Shown piece by piece: positions 43,501-53,503 of a stretch of DNA of 64,000 bases. Numbering within the stretch: the first letter of the stretch is position 1; each line of letters starts with the position of its first letter. Source of the DNA: Gymnopus androsaceus JB14 (taxonomy: Eukaryota; Basidiomycota; Agaricomycetes; Agaricales; Omphalotaceae); assembly GCA_009733575.1 (NCBI GenBank), contig ML769509.1, positions 1-64,000 of the forward strand, in the 5' to 3' direction. A model generated the notes under the pieces. The model ran no database searches. It was not told where the DNA came from and was given only the letters and a program-made list of their open reading frames with translations. The translations under genes and the position numbers were made by a program.

Positions 43501-44479
43501 AGCAAACTTTACAACGGCATATCATCCCCAAACTAATGGACAAACTGAAAGAACAAACCAAGAAACCGAACATTATCTTCGTTTGTTCATCAATTACCAT
43601 CAATCAGATTGGCATGAATGGTTACCCACAGCCGAGTTTGCATATAACGATCGAGTACACTCCGCTACGAAAGTTACTCCCTTCTTCGCCGACATGGGCC
43701 GTCATCCCTATAAAGGTACCGCACCAAAGGAAAAATCCTCTAATCCCTCAGCACAAGAGTTCGCCGATAGTATGAAAAAAGTACGAGATGAAGTAGGATC
43801 AGCGCTAAAGAAAGCGGCTGAAGACATGACTCGCTACTATGACAAAAAACATAGCGAGTCAAGAGAATACAAAGTTGGAGACAAAGTATGGCTTGAAGGA
43901 ATAAACATTACGACCAGTCGTCCAATGAAGAAATTGGATGACAAACGTTTTGGACCCTTTGAAGTATTAGAGAAGGTTGGCCGAAGCTCGTATAAACTCA
44001 AAATCCCAAAAACATGGAGAAACGTTCATAATGTCTTCAATGAAGTTCTCCTCACACCATATCATCCCCCACAATTCCCAAATCAACCTCGGAATACCAA
44101 TCCACCTCCCGTAGAAATCGAAGGAGAAGAACCAGAATACGAAGTCGAAGAAATAGTCGATTCGAAGGAAAATAAAAGAAGTAAGAAGGTGTCGTACAAA
44201 GTCAAATGGAAAGGATACGGACCGCATGAAATGACATGGGAACCAGTATCAAATCTCGACAAAGCAAAGGATGCTATCAAAGATTTCCATAATAAAAATC
44301 CTTCGAAACCACGCTCAAAAGACATCCGAAAACTCGAAATACCTATGTCATTATTTCCCAGACATCTTTTACGTCCCATTCCTGAATCATTAACAACACC
44401 CGTTCCAACTTCCATACCAACCGAATCGATGACTGCAAAGCTTGCACGATGTGGAAATCGTGTCCTAAAGAGGGGGTAA
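40535..44479 (+). CDS. pol: Pol polyprotein: protease, RT, RNase H, integrase, chromodomain
   Basis: About 1314 open residues with no lesion. The aspartic protease has LLDCGATGSCI, with DCGA where DSGA is commoner. The reverse transcriptase has VIVYMDDILVF, RNase H has EADSSDFANGAVLSQ, and the integrase zinc domain has HHDSILGGHPGQ..CEKCQATK. The catalytic core shows D (VGVDLIGKLP), D (VHDRGPQFHS) and E (NGQTERTNQE). The C-terminus has a chromodomain (YEVEEIVDSKENKR..YKVKWKGYGPHEMTWEPVSNL) that in chromoviruses guides integration to marked chromatin. No ATG stands at the start; the frame overlaps the zinc-knuckle stop by four bases (GTGA), so expression by -1 frameshift or reinitiation is inferred. 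Confidence 0.95.
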   Translation: MNTGPVESQSVPDMDSSIYVDSGISYTINTPESTPILPSPKKTENPVRFTLNSSEWLVNCIRTSNDSRAIGELRTWVPNNRRREITDQTVTEIRKLSVPDAVEAVNNFKRKRFVRGTKGKDLKLSVIIEDITKGNQIEADALLDCGATGSCINKEFVEKHNIPIRKLPIKIAVYNADGTLNAGGSIEAMAEVRLVIGDHVERIEFGVTNLGNTDIFIGLDWLREHNPSIDWTNSTVTFDRCPTRCGYIPWWLNPEEGTSLNRLEEGERLFVFDWEGYVKDHGHIRAMSEPSTADQYVKEHPSVFNKQGFDELPKRRPWDHAIELTPGSNPVDCKVYPLNLDEQKALDEFLEENLRSGRIRPSNSPMASPFFFVKKKDGALRPVQDYRKLNDMTIKNRYPLPLIQELIDKLKDAKVFTKMDIRWGYNNIRIKDGDEWKAAFRTNRGLFEPTVMFFGLTNSPATFQAFMNHILKRLIDEGHVIVYMDDILVFTNTIEEHRRIVHEVLKILKENGLYLKPEKCTFESPHVDYLGIIVGNGQVKMDPKKVEAVKDWPIPKKKRDIQSFLGFCNFFRRFIRGFSHVARPLSKLTGNAEWSWGPEEFQAFETLKTRIAEDVTLVIPLDNEKFRVEADSSDFANGAVLSQRVEGKWRPVAFRSRSLNDVERNYEIYDKEMMAIMDSLSEWRQYLMGAREPFEIWTDHQNLQYFCKPQKLNRRQARWVTELSEYEFALHHKPGTSMGKADALSRMTNLETGVNDNKDIVVLKPEFFINIIRETESPEDATIDKIKKYVNNMDKAVIEALNGKDKYWVNEHGGIVTWKNRIYVPKNRELRGEIIQKHHDSILGGHPGQYKTWELVTRNYWWPGMGNDIRMYIKGCEKCQATKIHRNKPVGHLNPHNIPSGPWEFVGVDLIGKLPEAGGFDAIAVFADHYTKRIRLLPTHMSLTSEGMARMYREKIFPIHGLFRKIVHDRGPQFHSGFMKELYKQLGIEANFTTAYHPQTNGQTERTNQETEHYLRLFINYHQSDWHEWLPTAEFAYNDRVHSATKVTPFFADMGRHPYKGTAPKEKSSNPSAQEFADSMKKVRDEVGSALKKAAEDMTRYYDKKHSESREYKVGDKVWLEGINITTSRPMKKLDDKRFGPFEVLEKVGRSSYKLKIPKTWRNVHNVFNEVLLTPYHPPQFPNQPRNTNPPPVEIEGEEPEYEVEEIVDSKENKRSKKVSYKVKWKGYGPHEMTWEPVSNLDKAKDAIKDFHNKNPSKPRSKDIRKLEIPMSLFPRHLLRPIPESLTTPVPTSIPTESMTAKLARCGNRVLKRG
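44465..44479 (+). promoter_or_regulatory. Polypurine tract
   Basis: AAAGAGGGGGTAA directly precedes the 3' LTR. Plus-strand DNA synthesis starts here in LTR retrotransposons. It overlaps the pol stop codon (TAA). Confidence 0.75.
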
Positions 44480-44934
44480 TGTTACGAACATTCTTATCTT
44501 ATCAAACACATGGTATTATCCCTTATCATTTTTCCTTTATTTACTCCTGTATATCTACATAAGCGCGCGCTTGTATAGACGCGCGGCTGTACTAATTAGA
44601 TTCTGTCGATCAGAGTATGATCGTTTCCGATCATAACACATGCTAGCATGTCCATACTTGTATGATCGACCTATACTTACTTATTGTCGTTTACTTGTTG
44701 TCTTTTATCGTTTCATGCATTGTTACCGCATGGTCAGGGTACAGGGTATAGGGCTTAGGGTTCGTACACTAGTATATATAGTAGTTGTAGCTGTAGCATA
44801 GTCCTTAGCTTCAATCTCGTCAATATCTCCTAGTTCTCAATATCATCTTCTCTTTTCTTCATCGTTCTTGTCTTTGCCTAAGTCAGAAGTCGTGACGCCT
44901 GGTACCTCGTGTTGTGGGGAACTAGTCGCTGACA
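44480..44934 (+). repeat. 3' LTR of the gypsy element
   Basis: Same ends as the 5' LTR, followed by the GTACA target duplication. The near-identity dates the insertion as recent. Confidence 0.95.
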
Positions 44935-45210
44935 GTACAAGTCAGAACCCCGTTGGTACATCTCTATGTAGATAAGGTATTTAGAGTGAGTTACCATATG
45001 TACTAGTATTTGAAGCAACTTTAGGCCAGAATTTAGTATACCTTACCTCTAGTGACCTCAGCATCATCATGTGACCTTTGGGCATTGGTTTGGGCAATGT
45101 CCAGGGGGTGCAGGATATCAAAGCACAACAGACATGGATTTTAGAGTATAAGTAAGTACTACATAGATTAAGTACTAGATCACAGGAGCAAGAATACAAC
45201 TACTAGATAA

Positions 45211-45735
45211 TTACACCAGGGTCCACCCTGTTTATATAGATCTGGAAAAGGATCGAGAAAAGTTAGAGGAAAAATAACCTTTCACAGTAATTTTCCTGAT
45301 CCAGAAAGGACCTTTATCAGGACTTGGAAATATTTCTGGAACTTATACCTTTTACGGTTAATTTTACGCCCAGCAATAGTTTCGGAATATACTGCCTTTC
45401 GCGGCAAAGAAAAAATCCCTTTCACAATAGATATCCTGCCCATGAGATTATGTGGGAATAATTCCTTTTGATAATAGTTTTCCTTTCGGAGAAAATTTCA
45501 TTATCCGGCCCGTGAAAAAAATTGTGATTTTTCCCCTTTCATGCCCAGAATTAATTAATTTTCTCGGCCGTAAAACAAAACTGAAGATCATCGGTCAATG
45601 TTCTGCCGACAAGCAGTTGATGATATGCAGACCATTGATTCCTGATCAGCTGCTCAGTGGAACCGGAAGACATTAGGGCCTCACAGTGGCAGAATATCTG
45701 GCGCTTTGCGGAACTCTCATTACTTATCCATGTTG
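45211..45735 (-). repeat. LTR-like repeat A, copy 1
   Basis: About 525 bp, nearly identical by eye to the reverse complement of 58318-58842. The outer part is TTACACCAGGGTCCACCCTG followed by TTTATATAGA. Read on the other strand, the unit starts like TGTTGCAACATGG and ends like GGTGTAACA in copy 2, the look of a solo LTR. Copy 1 has slightly eroded ends. No coding function. Confidence 0.6.
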
Positions 45736-45849
45736 TCAATGGTGGACAGTTATTACAGAGGGAAGGAATATTTGCAGTCGGTTCTATGTCTTTCTGTAGC
45801 ATGTAGCACTGAATTTTAGGCTCTTGTCAAGAGCATCCGTTGCTCAGAT

Positions 45850-46140
45850 GAATCTACGGAAGCTTTCCTTAAGATGCTCCAGATCCCCTTGAAAGAATTA
45901 ATTATATGTTGTGCACTTCCGTCTCGAAAACGTAGAAAAATCAGTGTTTACGAATCTGCTCGCCAGTTTTCAGTCTTTTGAGGGTGTCCATGATGGAAGA
46001 GAGAGTAATTTAAAATGACTTTAAACAACGCTTTGACTTTAAAAGTCAAAGCATTCGATTTTAGTAGTGCTCTTCTTTGACAATCATTCCCAGAATGTCG
46101 TCGCGGTTGCGAGACTCTGGATTATTTCCTTGACAGCATG
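45850..46140 (+). repeat. Repeat S, copy 1
   Basis: Shares GAATCTACGGAAGCTT, CTTAAGATGCTCCAGATCCC, TGTGCACTTCC and ACTTTAAAAGTCAAAGCATT with 57926-58285 (same orientation) and with 51940-52290 (opposite orientation). Its reading frame includes the CALPSRKRRK-like peptide in eroded form. Confidence 0.55.
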
Positions 46141-46594
46141 CAAAATAACACGAGATCTGAACTTGCCAAAATATTAATGGGGTTAGGGTTGTGCTTGATT
46201 GACGTTCTTCCTCTTATCGGTGACTAGTACTGTACGTGCAGACCTTTTGCCGATGCTCTACAACCGGTTTTTCCAAAGGTGTGTTTTAAATCCTTTGTTT
46301 TCTTTTTTTGCTATCGACTGATCGGAAGAAGAGATCCCTTTGGTCTCAATCACAGCTCATTCTTACCCTTTGTCTATGGTGCAATGAGGATGGCAAAGGC
46401 CCATATGTCCTTTTGCCCTTTCACCATTTGAAAGACTCATCTGAGTTATAAATGATCAAGATTCCAAGGGTAGAGCTGCCAGTTTCCCTTGCTTTACAGT
46501 TCTGACTGACTAATCTTTGACTGCAAGTATCCTCTTTGCTGTGAGTAGGAGCACATTGCTTCTTCATCTTTTGGTAGTGCTAACCTGAACCCAG

Positions 46595-47648
46595 ATGCCT
46601 CCAAGCAACATTCCTGCCAAATCAACCACCGCTGCCACAAACTTCACCAATTCCCCACTGTACTCCCCAGCAAAAATGCCAACCAGGACCTATGGCCGCA
46701 AAGGAAAGGCCACCCATAATCGCAATTCTCCCCAATCTTCAACAGCCCTTGCGTACGAGGAGCTCGTAGTACTTCCGCTGTGGAATGTTCACTCAGGTCT
46801 TGGTTCGCAAGCTATCGACTCAGATGACAATGTCATTTTCGTATCGGTGGGTTGTGCTGTCTGCTTTAACCAGAGCCTGAACCTAATGCTGTTGGAGTAG
46901 GAATCCACTAGGATTGATCGCGAGCAGCAGCTTAATTCCCGCACTGTCCTTCCTCTTTTGAATGTTTGCTCGGGCGCTGGCTCTCAGAGTTCACAATCTA
47001 TTGACTTGGACGATGATATTATTTTTGTATTGGTGTGTTGTGTTGTCCACTTTGACCTGAGCCTGAACCTAACATGGTTGGAGCAGAAAAAATCCACAAA
47101 TACTAGCCGCGTCCAGCAACTCGAAGCTGAGCTTGCAGAGGTGACACAGAGGGCTTTAGTATGTCACCAACTTCCTTCATTTGATATCATCCAACGCAAA
47201 TCTTTCAGGATGCCCATGAGCAGTTGCATAGGACCAAGAACGAATTAAAGGCCTTCTACAAAGTCCAGATTGATCGTTTCAACTGCGGTATTTGTGGGCT
47301 CACGCTCAACAACCCTCATTTGTGCGTAAATACCTCCACTCTCAAGTTCCACCTTACCTTCTGTTTAGACTCAGGTGTGGCCACATCTATTGCGCTGGCT
47401 GTATCACGGAATATTTAGATTATCATCTCAAGAAGAAAACAAAGATGGTAATTTGCCCCACCTGTCGAGGGGGGATTGGGCGTGAGCCACCTGCTGCCCT
47501 CCATCTTTTGAAAGAATACATTGCTCTCATGATTGAGGCCGGGGGTTTGGATAATGAAGAAGTTTTTGCTGGTCCTTCCAAGCCTCTCGACTGGACTCCG
47601 ATGCTCAAGATTCGACGTGCCCATCATCTTTTTCCAGTTAGTCCATGA
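46595..47648 (+). CDS. RING-finger protein with duplicated internal exon
   Basis: Five exons (46595-46846, 46901-47032, 47087-47158, 47209-47321, 47375-47648) join into 280 residues without a lesion. The C-terminal half has a C3HC4 RING, assembled across the last intron: FNCGICGLTLNNPHLCGHIY, CAGCITEYL and MVICPTCRGG. A heptad-like segment RVQQLEAELAEVTQRAL..HEQLHRTKNELKAF precedes it and suggests a coiled coil. RING proteins usually act as ubiquitin E3 ligases; the E2 partner is unknown. The first two exons end in similar peptides (VLPLWNVHSGLGSQ..IDSDDNVIF and VLPLLNVCSGAGSQ..IDLDDDIIF) and their introns are also alike. The gene stands alone among repeats. Confidence 0.75.
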
Positions 47649-50172
47649 TCTGTATATCTCTCCCGTTTTGTGCTGGTCATAATTTGATTCTTTTCATTCA
47701 TTGGTATGTATGCATGCTCCTTATGCTAGCACATTTCATTTAACCTCTTTCTCTTTCTCTCTAGTCTCTCATTTTCCACTGTTCGCATTTGTGGGAGTAT
47801 AGATGTCGTTGTACTTTCATTCCTCGGGGTGCGCTCTCAAACGTCATTCATTCATCTGACTCTTTGCAATCCGACTCTTTGCACAACACATTTTTTTTCT
47901 ACTTATGGCATCTTTTGTGTATATGCTCGAGCTATCTTCTCTCATACTATCCGATTCTTCTCACTTAATTTTTACTTATCTCGATACCAATTTTTCCCCT
48001 CTCTTCTTTTTGCGCACCGTTGCTTTTTCTCTCGTCTTGTCTGTTCCGTTTCCCATCCGTCTATGTCATTAAGTACTCAAAGTTTTCGATCATCCAAAAA
48101 TTCTATTTTGACCTCTCTTTCTTGTTTTCTGGCTTGATGAATCAGAGTAAGGGTTGATATTTTACGCTTTGGCTGGGTCATATCGGAGGTCACCGCCCGG
48201 CATTCTCTGGCCGTATATCCTGACCAAGATAAAATTTTGCTACACGGAATTATTGCACAGTTTCTCATCTGTGAAAGGAGGGCTTGCATCTTTATAAGGG
48301 ACTGAAATTCGGAAGATGTATGTGCCCATCAGCTTGCCCGGCGCGTACGATTCACCAAGTCTGTTTCGGAGGATGCGAAAGTTGACCAATGGTTGTTGCA
48401 AGTGGTAAGCTGGACACAGCCAACGAGGGGAATGGATCACACAGAAGTGCTCGTGGAAGAACCATTGATCACAACTACCAGGGCTCATTTTGTGCTGGTC
48501 CACAAAAACCTCAAGACTGCTGACAATACAAACAAAATGTTGTGCAAATTGAGGTATGGACAGCAAGCTCCTCTCAATGGGTATAGCATAGATAGCAATG
48601 GACAAGTCTTAAAGGACAAGCAGAGATGGCAACCAAAGAATACGCACTAGGGCATTGATTTTTGACAAAAGGTGTTGTAGCTATAATTTTCTTGTTCGGT
48701 ATTGGTAGTTATTATTAACATATTTGTCAATGAAATATCATAATGTATGCTTTGACTGCCCGATCTGAGTTTCAGTGGGCTTTGTCTGTATCGAGGTGAA
48801 GTGGCCTTCGTCCGAGATCACATTCAGAACTTTGATGTATTGCACCTTCTCTTGGGAGTCTTCTCATCATGCGTGTCTTTCATAATCTCAAGAAATGATC
48901 ACAGATCTGTTGAGTTTACATTTCATGAGATGCAGAAAGAAGAGAAGAGGGACAAAAAATGGACATATAAGACTCTCGCATTGAGATCAATACTGATGAA
49001 TTACTCGCTCATTAATTGTATCTTAGGATACCAATCCTCAAGCTCGCCCAAAATCTTGTCAGTTCTGCGCATGCATTTTGGGTAGCTTTGGGTTATTCCT
49101 TCATCTTTCTTAAGTAACTCCACCTCCGCCTAATCTGCAGTAGTAGAAGAGCTTAGGTGCTCGCAGGCACTCAACTCCTGGATTCACACCCATTCATCTG
49201 AATTTCTGATGATCGACTCCTCCAGCTCAAGACCATCCAGATTCGTGACAGGATCAATTATGAGGAACCATTCTATCAGCTTTATCAATCCTTCTGAACC
49301 TCTCATCCATTGCAATGTGGCTTTTCCGACCTTGCCACCCCGAACCGGACCCTTTACTCAGATTATAATCCGACCACAGTAGATAACCTGTTCATCGGTA
49401 AGGATACGCTACTATGTCCACGGCACAGGGCACATATTACCCCGGTGCTTATAGTCGTGCATTGTAAACCCAATGACAGGGGATGCATATATAAGGTGAC
49501 TAATAAATGGGGTAGCCTGGTCTTCAACTTCTTACGCTCTGATGCATCAAAGTATCGATATCGGGGTTTACGCAAATCTATTTGAACATAAAATGAGAAA
49601 TCTACAGGACTAAAAATCTACATGCTAGGTTATTTACGCTCAGAAGAGCCCCCAAACTGACCCCCGACACCTTCTCCAAGTTGGGGACCCAATCCAAACC
49701 GGAAATTGAAGGGACTTTTGTCTCCTTGTTGAGGACCCGCGTTACTTCCGCTTCAAAAGAGTGGACGAGTTGGTGAATAGGTTGGCATCTGGCAACTGGG
49801 ATCGTGGTGCAAATGCTTTTGCTCGCGACCCGATATCGTTCCACTAGCTTTTCTCTTAAGTTCAAAAGTTCTAGCGAGAAACATCCACATTAGTTCCAAA
49901 AATAAGGTGAAAGGAGTCTAACCTGCTGTGACTATTGTTGGAAGAGATATCGGTATTGTTAGAAGAGCAAGTCCCATTGGAACTCCTCTTCCAATGACCG
50001 GGAGACCTTTTACCACCCGGCGCGCCATCCTCCGAAAGAAATGATTAAAAACAAAAAGACAGGCATGCAAGATAACGCATGATAACTGCCAATAATGGAG
50101 ATTGTGCTGCGACGCCCGCTGAGAGCAGAACATAACAAGACAAAGAAATGGCATACTTGGATCCTTCCGCCT
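47649..50172. other. Region without recognised genes
   Basis: Protein-like but unassigned stretches occur: about 48310-48650 plus (QLARRVRFTKSVSEDAKVDQ, QAPLNGYSIDSNGQ), 48801-49085 plus, and 49602-50154 minus (HQLVHSFEAEVTRVLNKETK; ARRVVKGLPVIGRGVPMGLA). None has a recognisable domain or a firm exon structure. A pyrimidine-rich tract runs from about 47740 to 48120. Confidence 0.35.
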
Positions 50173-50525
50173 TCATCTGGAAAACTACCTAAAGCCCAGG
50201 CAAGTCCAGGTGTGCCTGGTCACTCTCAGGGATGCCCAGGAATTTGGCCAATTCCTAGGCAACACTAGGCAACCCAAGCACCCCAGGTAGCCCAGGATTT
50301 CGGCCAAATTCTAGGGATCCTTGAGTATCTCTGAAGTTAATCAGAAATTAGCCTCAAGCAAGCCCAAAGACCTTCAGGATTTGGCCAAAATTTTAGGCTG
50401 CCCAGGTTGCTTGGGCTGCCTGGGAAATGGGCAAATTCCTGGGGATCCTGGGAAGCTCTGGGAAGCCCTGGGACAGCTGTGGGAAGCCCTGGGACACCCT
50501 GGGAGAGCGGTCATGTGCTCGTGCT
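50173..50525. mobile_element. GC-rich MITE-like element, CCCAGG type, copy 3
   Basis: It starts CATCTGGAAAACTACC, like the CATCAGGAAAA end of copies 1 and 2. It continues with CCCAGG, CCTAGG and GGCCAAATTC words in inverted pairs, and CTGGGAAGCCCTGGGA repeats at the right. A matching terminal repeat on the right is not clear. GTGCTCGTGCTTACGAGCAC just beyond it (50517-50536) is a further hairpin. Non-coding. Confidence 0.45.
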
Positions 50526-50839
50526 TACGAGCACGTGATTTAAGCGCCCATCTGACGTTTTGGCTACATACTTTATGTTTTAATTAAAAGCTATAATGTA
50601 TTATATCCACAACAAGATTAAATTAACCGAAAGAGAAAAAATTGAGTCTAGTTTTCGCATTTCAAGCTCTTTTTACCTAAGAATAATTACTGGTCACACT
50701 GTAGATAGTCTCGGTAGACTATCATGATGGTGAGAAAATGGCTCATGTGCACTTATGACCAAGTGCTCACCAATTTTCTTATAGGTGATGCTGACCCCAC
50801 TAGTTAGTGTATATAGTGCATAAAGTTTCTAGCATACCT

Positions 50840-50935
50840 TACATCAAGATAGTTCAGTGGTTTTGAGCTCTCGCGCTATTGCTTATATAATACAGTTGAC
50901 TGCGAGGCTGAGAGTTCAAACCTGTGAGGTGTCAA
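50840..50935 (+). other. tRNA-like sequence with degenerate arms
   Basis: TAGTTCAGTGGTTTTGAGC resembles an A box/D arm, and GAGAGTTCAAACCTG resembles a B box/T arm. CTCGC and GCGAG could form an anticodon stem around a loop enlarged by about 25 bases, as in an intron-containing tRNA. ACATC and GGTGT could pair as part of the acceptor stem. The T stem is poorly paired. A decayed tRNA gene or the head of a tRNA-derived SINE is more likely than a working tRNA. Confidence 0.3.
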
Positions 50936-51149
50936 TCTTTAAGTTTATTATGAGTCATTTGAATTTAAGCGCTGAAACACCAAATGAATAAGACAATAGT
51001 AAGCAGTGAGCAGGAAGCGCAACAACCATCTATAATAAGTGTATTAAGTACTGAGACTTGGATAATGAATAATGAATAAGTAAACAAAGAAGGTAAATAT
51101 GAGCATAAGAGGCTAAGATGGTAAAAAAATATATTATTTTAAATATTTT

Positions 51150-51397
51150 CTCTATGGATTCCCAGGGCGCCCCGGGGACACCCAGGGATGATCAGGGACA
51201 CCCCAGGGATATTTAGGGACACCCCAGGAATACTCAGGGACACCCCAGAGATACTTTTCTATCCTCAGGATGCACAGGATTCGGGGGGTTTCTTTGGGGT
51301 GCCTGGGGTGCCTAGACATCCTGGGTGTCCTAGTCACCCTGTGGGTACCTCAGTGCAACCTATATGTTCCTGGGCACTAGGGAATTTTTCCAGATGT
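51150..51397. mobile_element. GC-rich MITE-like element, copy 4
   Basis: Rich in GGGACACCCCAGGGATA repeats (three or four tandem units at about 51170-51255) and GGGGTGCCTGGGGTGCC words. It ends TTTTTCCAGATG, like the right end of the CCTAGG MITEs. The left end is not clear. Non-coding. Confidence 0.45.
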
Positions 51398-51939
51398 TGA
51401 TGCAGTACGGAGTGTTTGCTTCGAGCTCAATATGTGCAGAGTATTGTGGATGCTAGAACAAAGATGAAATGCAAGCATCTGGCCATGATACAACTGCAAC
51501 ATACCTTATAGCTTAGTGTGCAGACAGTTGTAGCTTGAGCCCCTACCCCTGTGGGCGAATATATGACTTGAGTGTAGCCAAAAGGACTTTTCAAATGATG
51601 CAGGGCGAAATTTTTGATAAAAAGTTTTCTCGAAGGTGTTATGTTCAGGGGTTCTTTGTCGTTGATGTTGATACTCCTTACAATGAGCAAATGATGAGTG
51701 GCTTAGCTTTGTAGGGGATCTCAGAGACTTACCAAGGAGACATGTTGAAATGCGCATGGAGGATAGAAGAGATGTAAGATGATAGAGGTCCGATGGTTTC
51801 AAGACAAAGAAAGATGGCCTTTATAGTGCGGCACCTCGAGGTGCCGCACGGTCACATGTCCCGTGCATTTGCGTCGAGATCCAGCAGCGCGCAACTTTGC
51901 ATGCTGTCAAATGAATAATCCAGAGTCTCGCAGCCGCGA

Positions 51940-52290
51940 TATTTTGGGAATAAAAATTGGATGAATTGGACGATTGTCAATCGTCAAAGAAGAGCGCTAA
52001 ATTCAAGCACCAAGTTTAGGTAGGTTAATGAGACTAAAATCGAACGCGTTGACTTTGACTTCCATTACGGCCCTTCTTAAAAGACCGAAAACTGGCCAGT
52101 AAATTTGCAAATGCTTTTTCTACGTTTTCGAGAGGGAAGTGCACAATCCTCAATTTGTTCTCTTGAGAGGATCTGGAGCATTTGAAGGAAAAGGTGCATA
52201 TTTGTATGCACTAATCCTTTGATATACAAAGCTTCCATAAATTCATCTGTAACTGCATACGTCCTCAAGATGCTCAATGAACGATATGGT
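51940..52290 (-). repeat. Repeat S, copy 2 (inverted) with a conserved peptide
   Basis: Reading the minus strand, 52277-52077 is open and gives TDEFMEALYIKGLVHTNMHL followed by EDCALPSRKRRKS. The copy at 57926-58108 (plus) gives EALYIKQLAHTNMHLIFLKM and ESCALPSRKRRKS. Several changes between copies keep the residue, which suggests the frame was once translated. The family is unknown; RKRRK could be a nuclear signal. Confidence 0.5.
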
Positions 52291-52299
52291 TACGGTCTA

Positions 52300-53221
52300 G
52301 CTAATATTGAGATAAAATAATCAGATGCTCAACGTAACACCCACACAAGGCTTTTAGCGCAGGAGGTCGGTTCGATGATGACAGTAAATGATCAAGAAAC
52401 CGTTCAATTTCTAGAAGTATCAAGTATTTATCTATCTAAATAATATGAAATAAAATGTAAGTAACTATATATATAAGTAAATAATGACGAAGTGAAGAGA
52501 CAAAACTTGTAAGCCATTTAGACGTGATATCAAATATAGTATCGAGGCTACCGGCAGGTGTCAAAGCGTAAAATCTCAGTAAGATGCTCCGTCCAGGTTG
52601 TAATTACTATGTTTGTAACCTAGCGGTAAGTCCCAAGCGCGTTATAGACACTGGCCATCGGTTGGCGTTGTTTTGCAAGAAACCTTCTATCGAGGATTCT
52701 TATTTTATAACGACAGCCTCATGGAGGATTTGCTTCAGGCCTAGGAAAAGGCAAGCGCAGTGCTTAATCATCAGGTATAGCCGTCACTGGGGAATGTCAA
52801 GTGTCCAGTATTCACATGTCACAAGAAGATCTTAGCAAAAGTAGTTTAAGAGAGACGTTCTACTCATTCACATATTAACACCTAGCATAACTCCAGTATG
52901 TAGCACTGAATCCAAATTATTAAAGCCGAGCATTGCGGCATTGCGCAACAAAGTAAATCCATTCTAATCACACCACCCGGATGCACTGTGCACGCAACCT
53001 GAATTCAATGAAGGTGAGGAGGCTAACGACATAGAACGCAAGCTGTAAACTTGTCAGAGAGCAGCATGGTGGCTAGAAAGTACACATTTACCCAGTCCTG
53101 AAATCGCAAAGATGAAACATAATGGATAACGCCAGCAATGCCATCTGTCATCAAATCCAAATCAATCAGAAGAGGGAACAAGCCTAGGAGACGCACTCTT
53201 AGTCTTTGAGCGGAAGGTGAT
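52300..53221. other. Intergenic, nothing recognised
   Basis: AT-rich at 52300-52520. The rest has only short open stretches. Possible downstream exons of the small gene at 53222-53503 cannot be fixed. Confidence 0.4.
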
Positions 53222-53503
53222 TCATTGAATAAGCTCACTGCCGCAAAACAGCCCTCCCACAACCACACCAACACAGAAAGACAAAGACAATCTGAGCGCA
53301 ATGTTAAGAGTACGCTTGGCGTTCGAGGGATCGCCCTGGGCCTGAACCCAGATAAAGGAGTGGACGATTTGGTTTCCTGCAGAGTCATTGGTCAGTAACA
53401 AGATATGCCGCAATCTCAAAGACCTACCTTCACTTCTCGTAGGCAGAGAAAGAATGATAAAGCAAACTTGGACAAGATGAGTAGGAGCGATTTGAGAAGA
53501 CAT
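53222..53503 (-). CDS. Hypothetical small hydrophobic protein
   Basis: ATG at 53503 opens MSSQIAPTHLVQVCFIILSL. A clean intron (53377-53427, GTAGGT..CTGCAG) joins it in frame to GNQIVHSFIWVQAQGDPSNA and a membrane segment, RLSLSFCVGVVVGGLFCG. The stop at 53222 gives about 76 residues. Another splice could continue into the downstream hydrophobic stretch (LLGLFPLLIDLDLMTDGIAG). No family recognised; the intron is the main support. Confidence 0.3.
   Translation of the reverse strand: MSSQIAPTHLVQVCFIILSLPTRSEGRSLRLRHILLLTNDSAGNQIVHSFIWVQAQGDPSNAKRTLNIALRLSLSFCVGVVVGGLFCGSELIQ

Larger units (their letters stand above)
38336..44934 (+). mobile_element. Complete Ty3/gypsy chromovirus retrotransposon
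   Basis: A 6.6-kb element is bounded by direct LTRs of 456 and 455 bp (TGTTACG...GCTGACA). The 5-bp target duplication GTACA lies at 38331-38335 and 44935-44939. The LTRs differ at about one substitution and one single-base gap, so insertion was recent. It holds gag, a zinc-knuckle frame, pol with integrase and a chromodomain, a primer-binding site made for self-priming and a purine tract. It may still be mobile if the gag frame change is handled by recoding. Confidence 0.95.
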
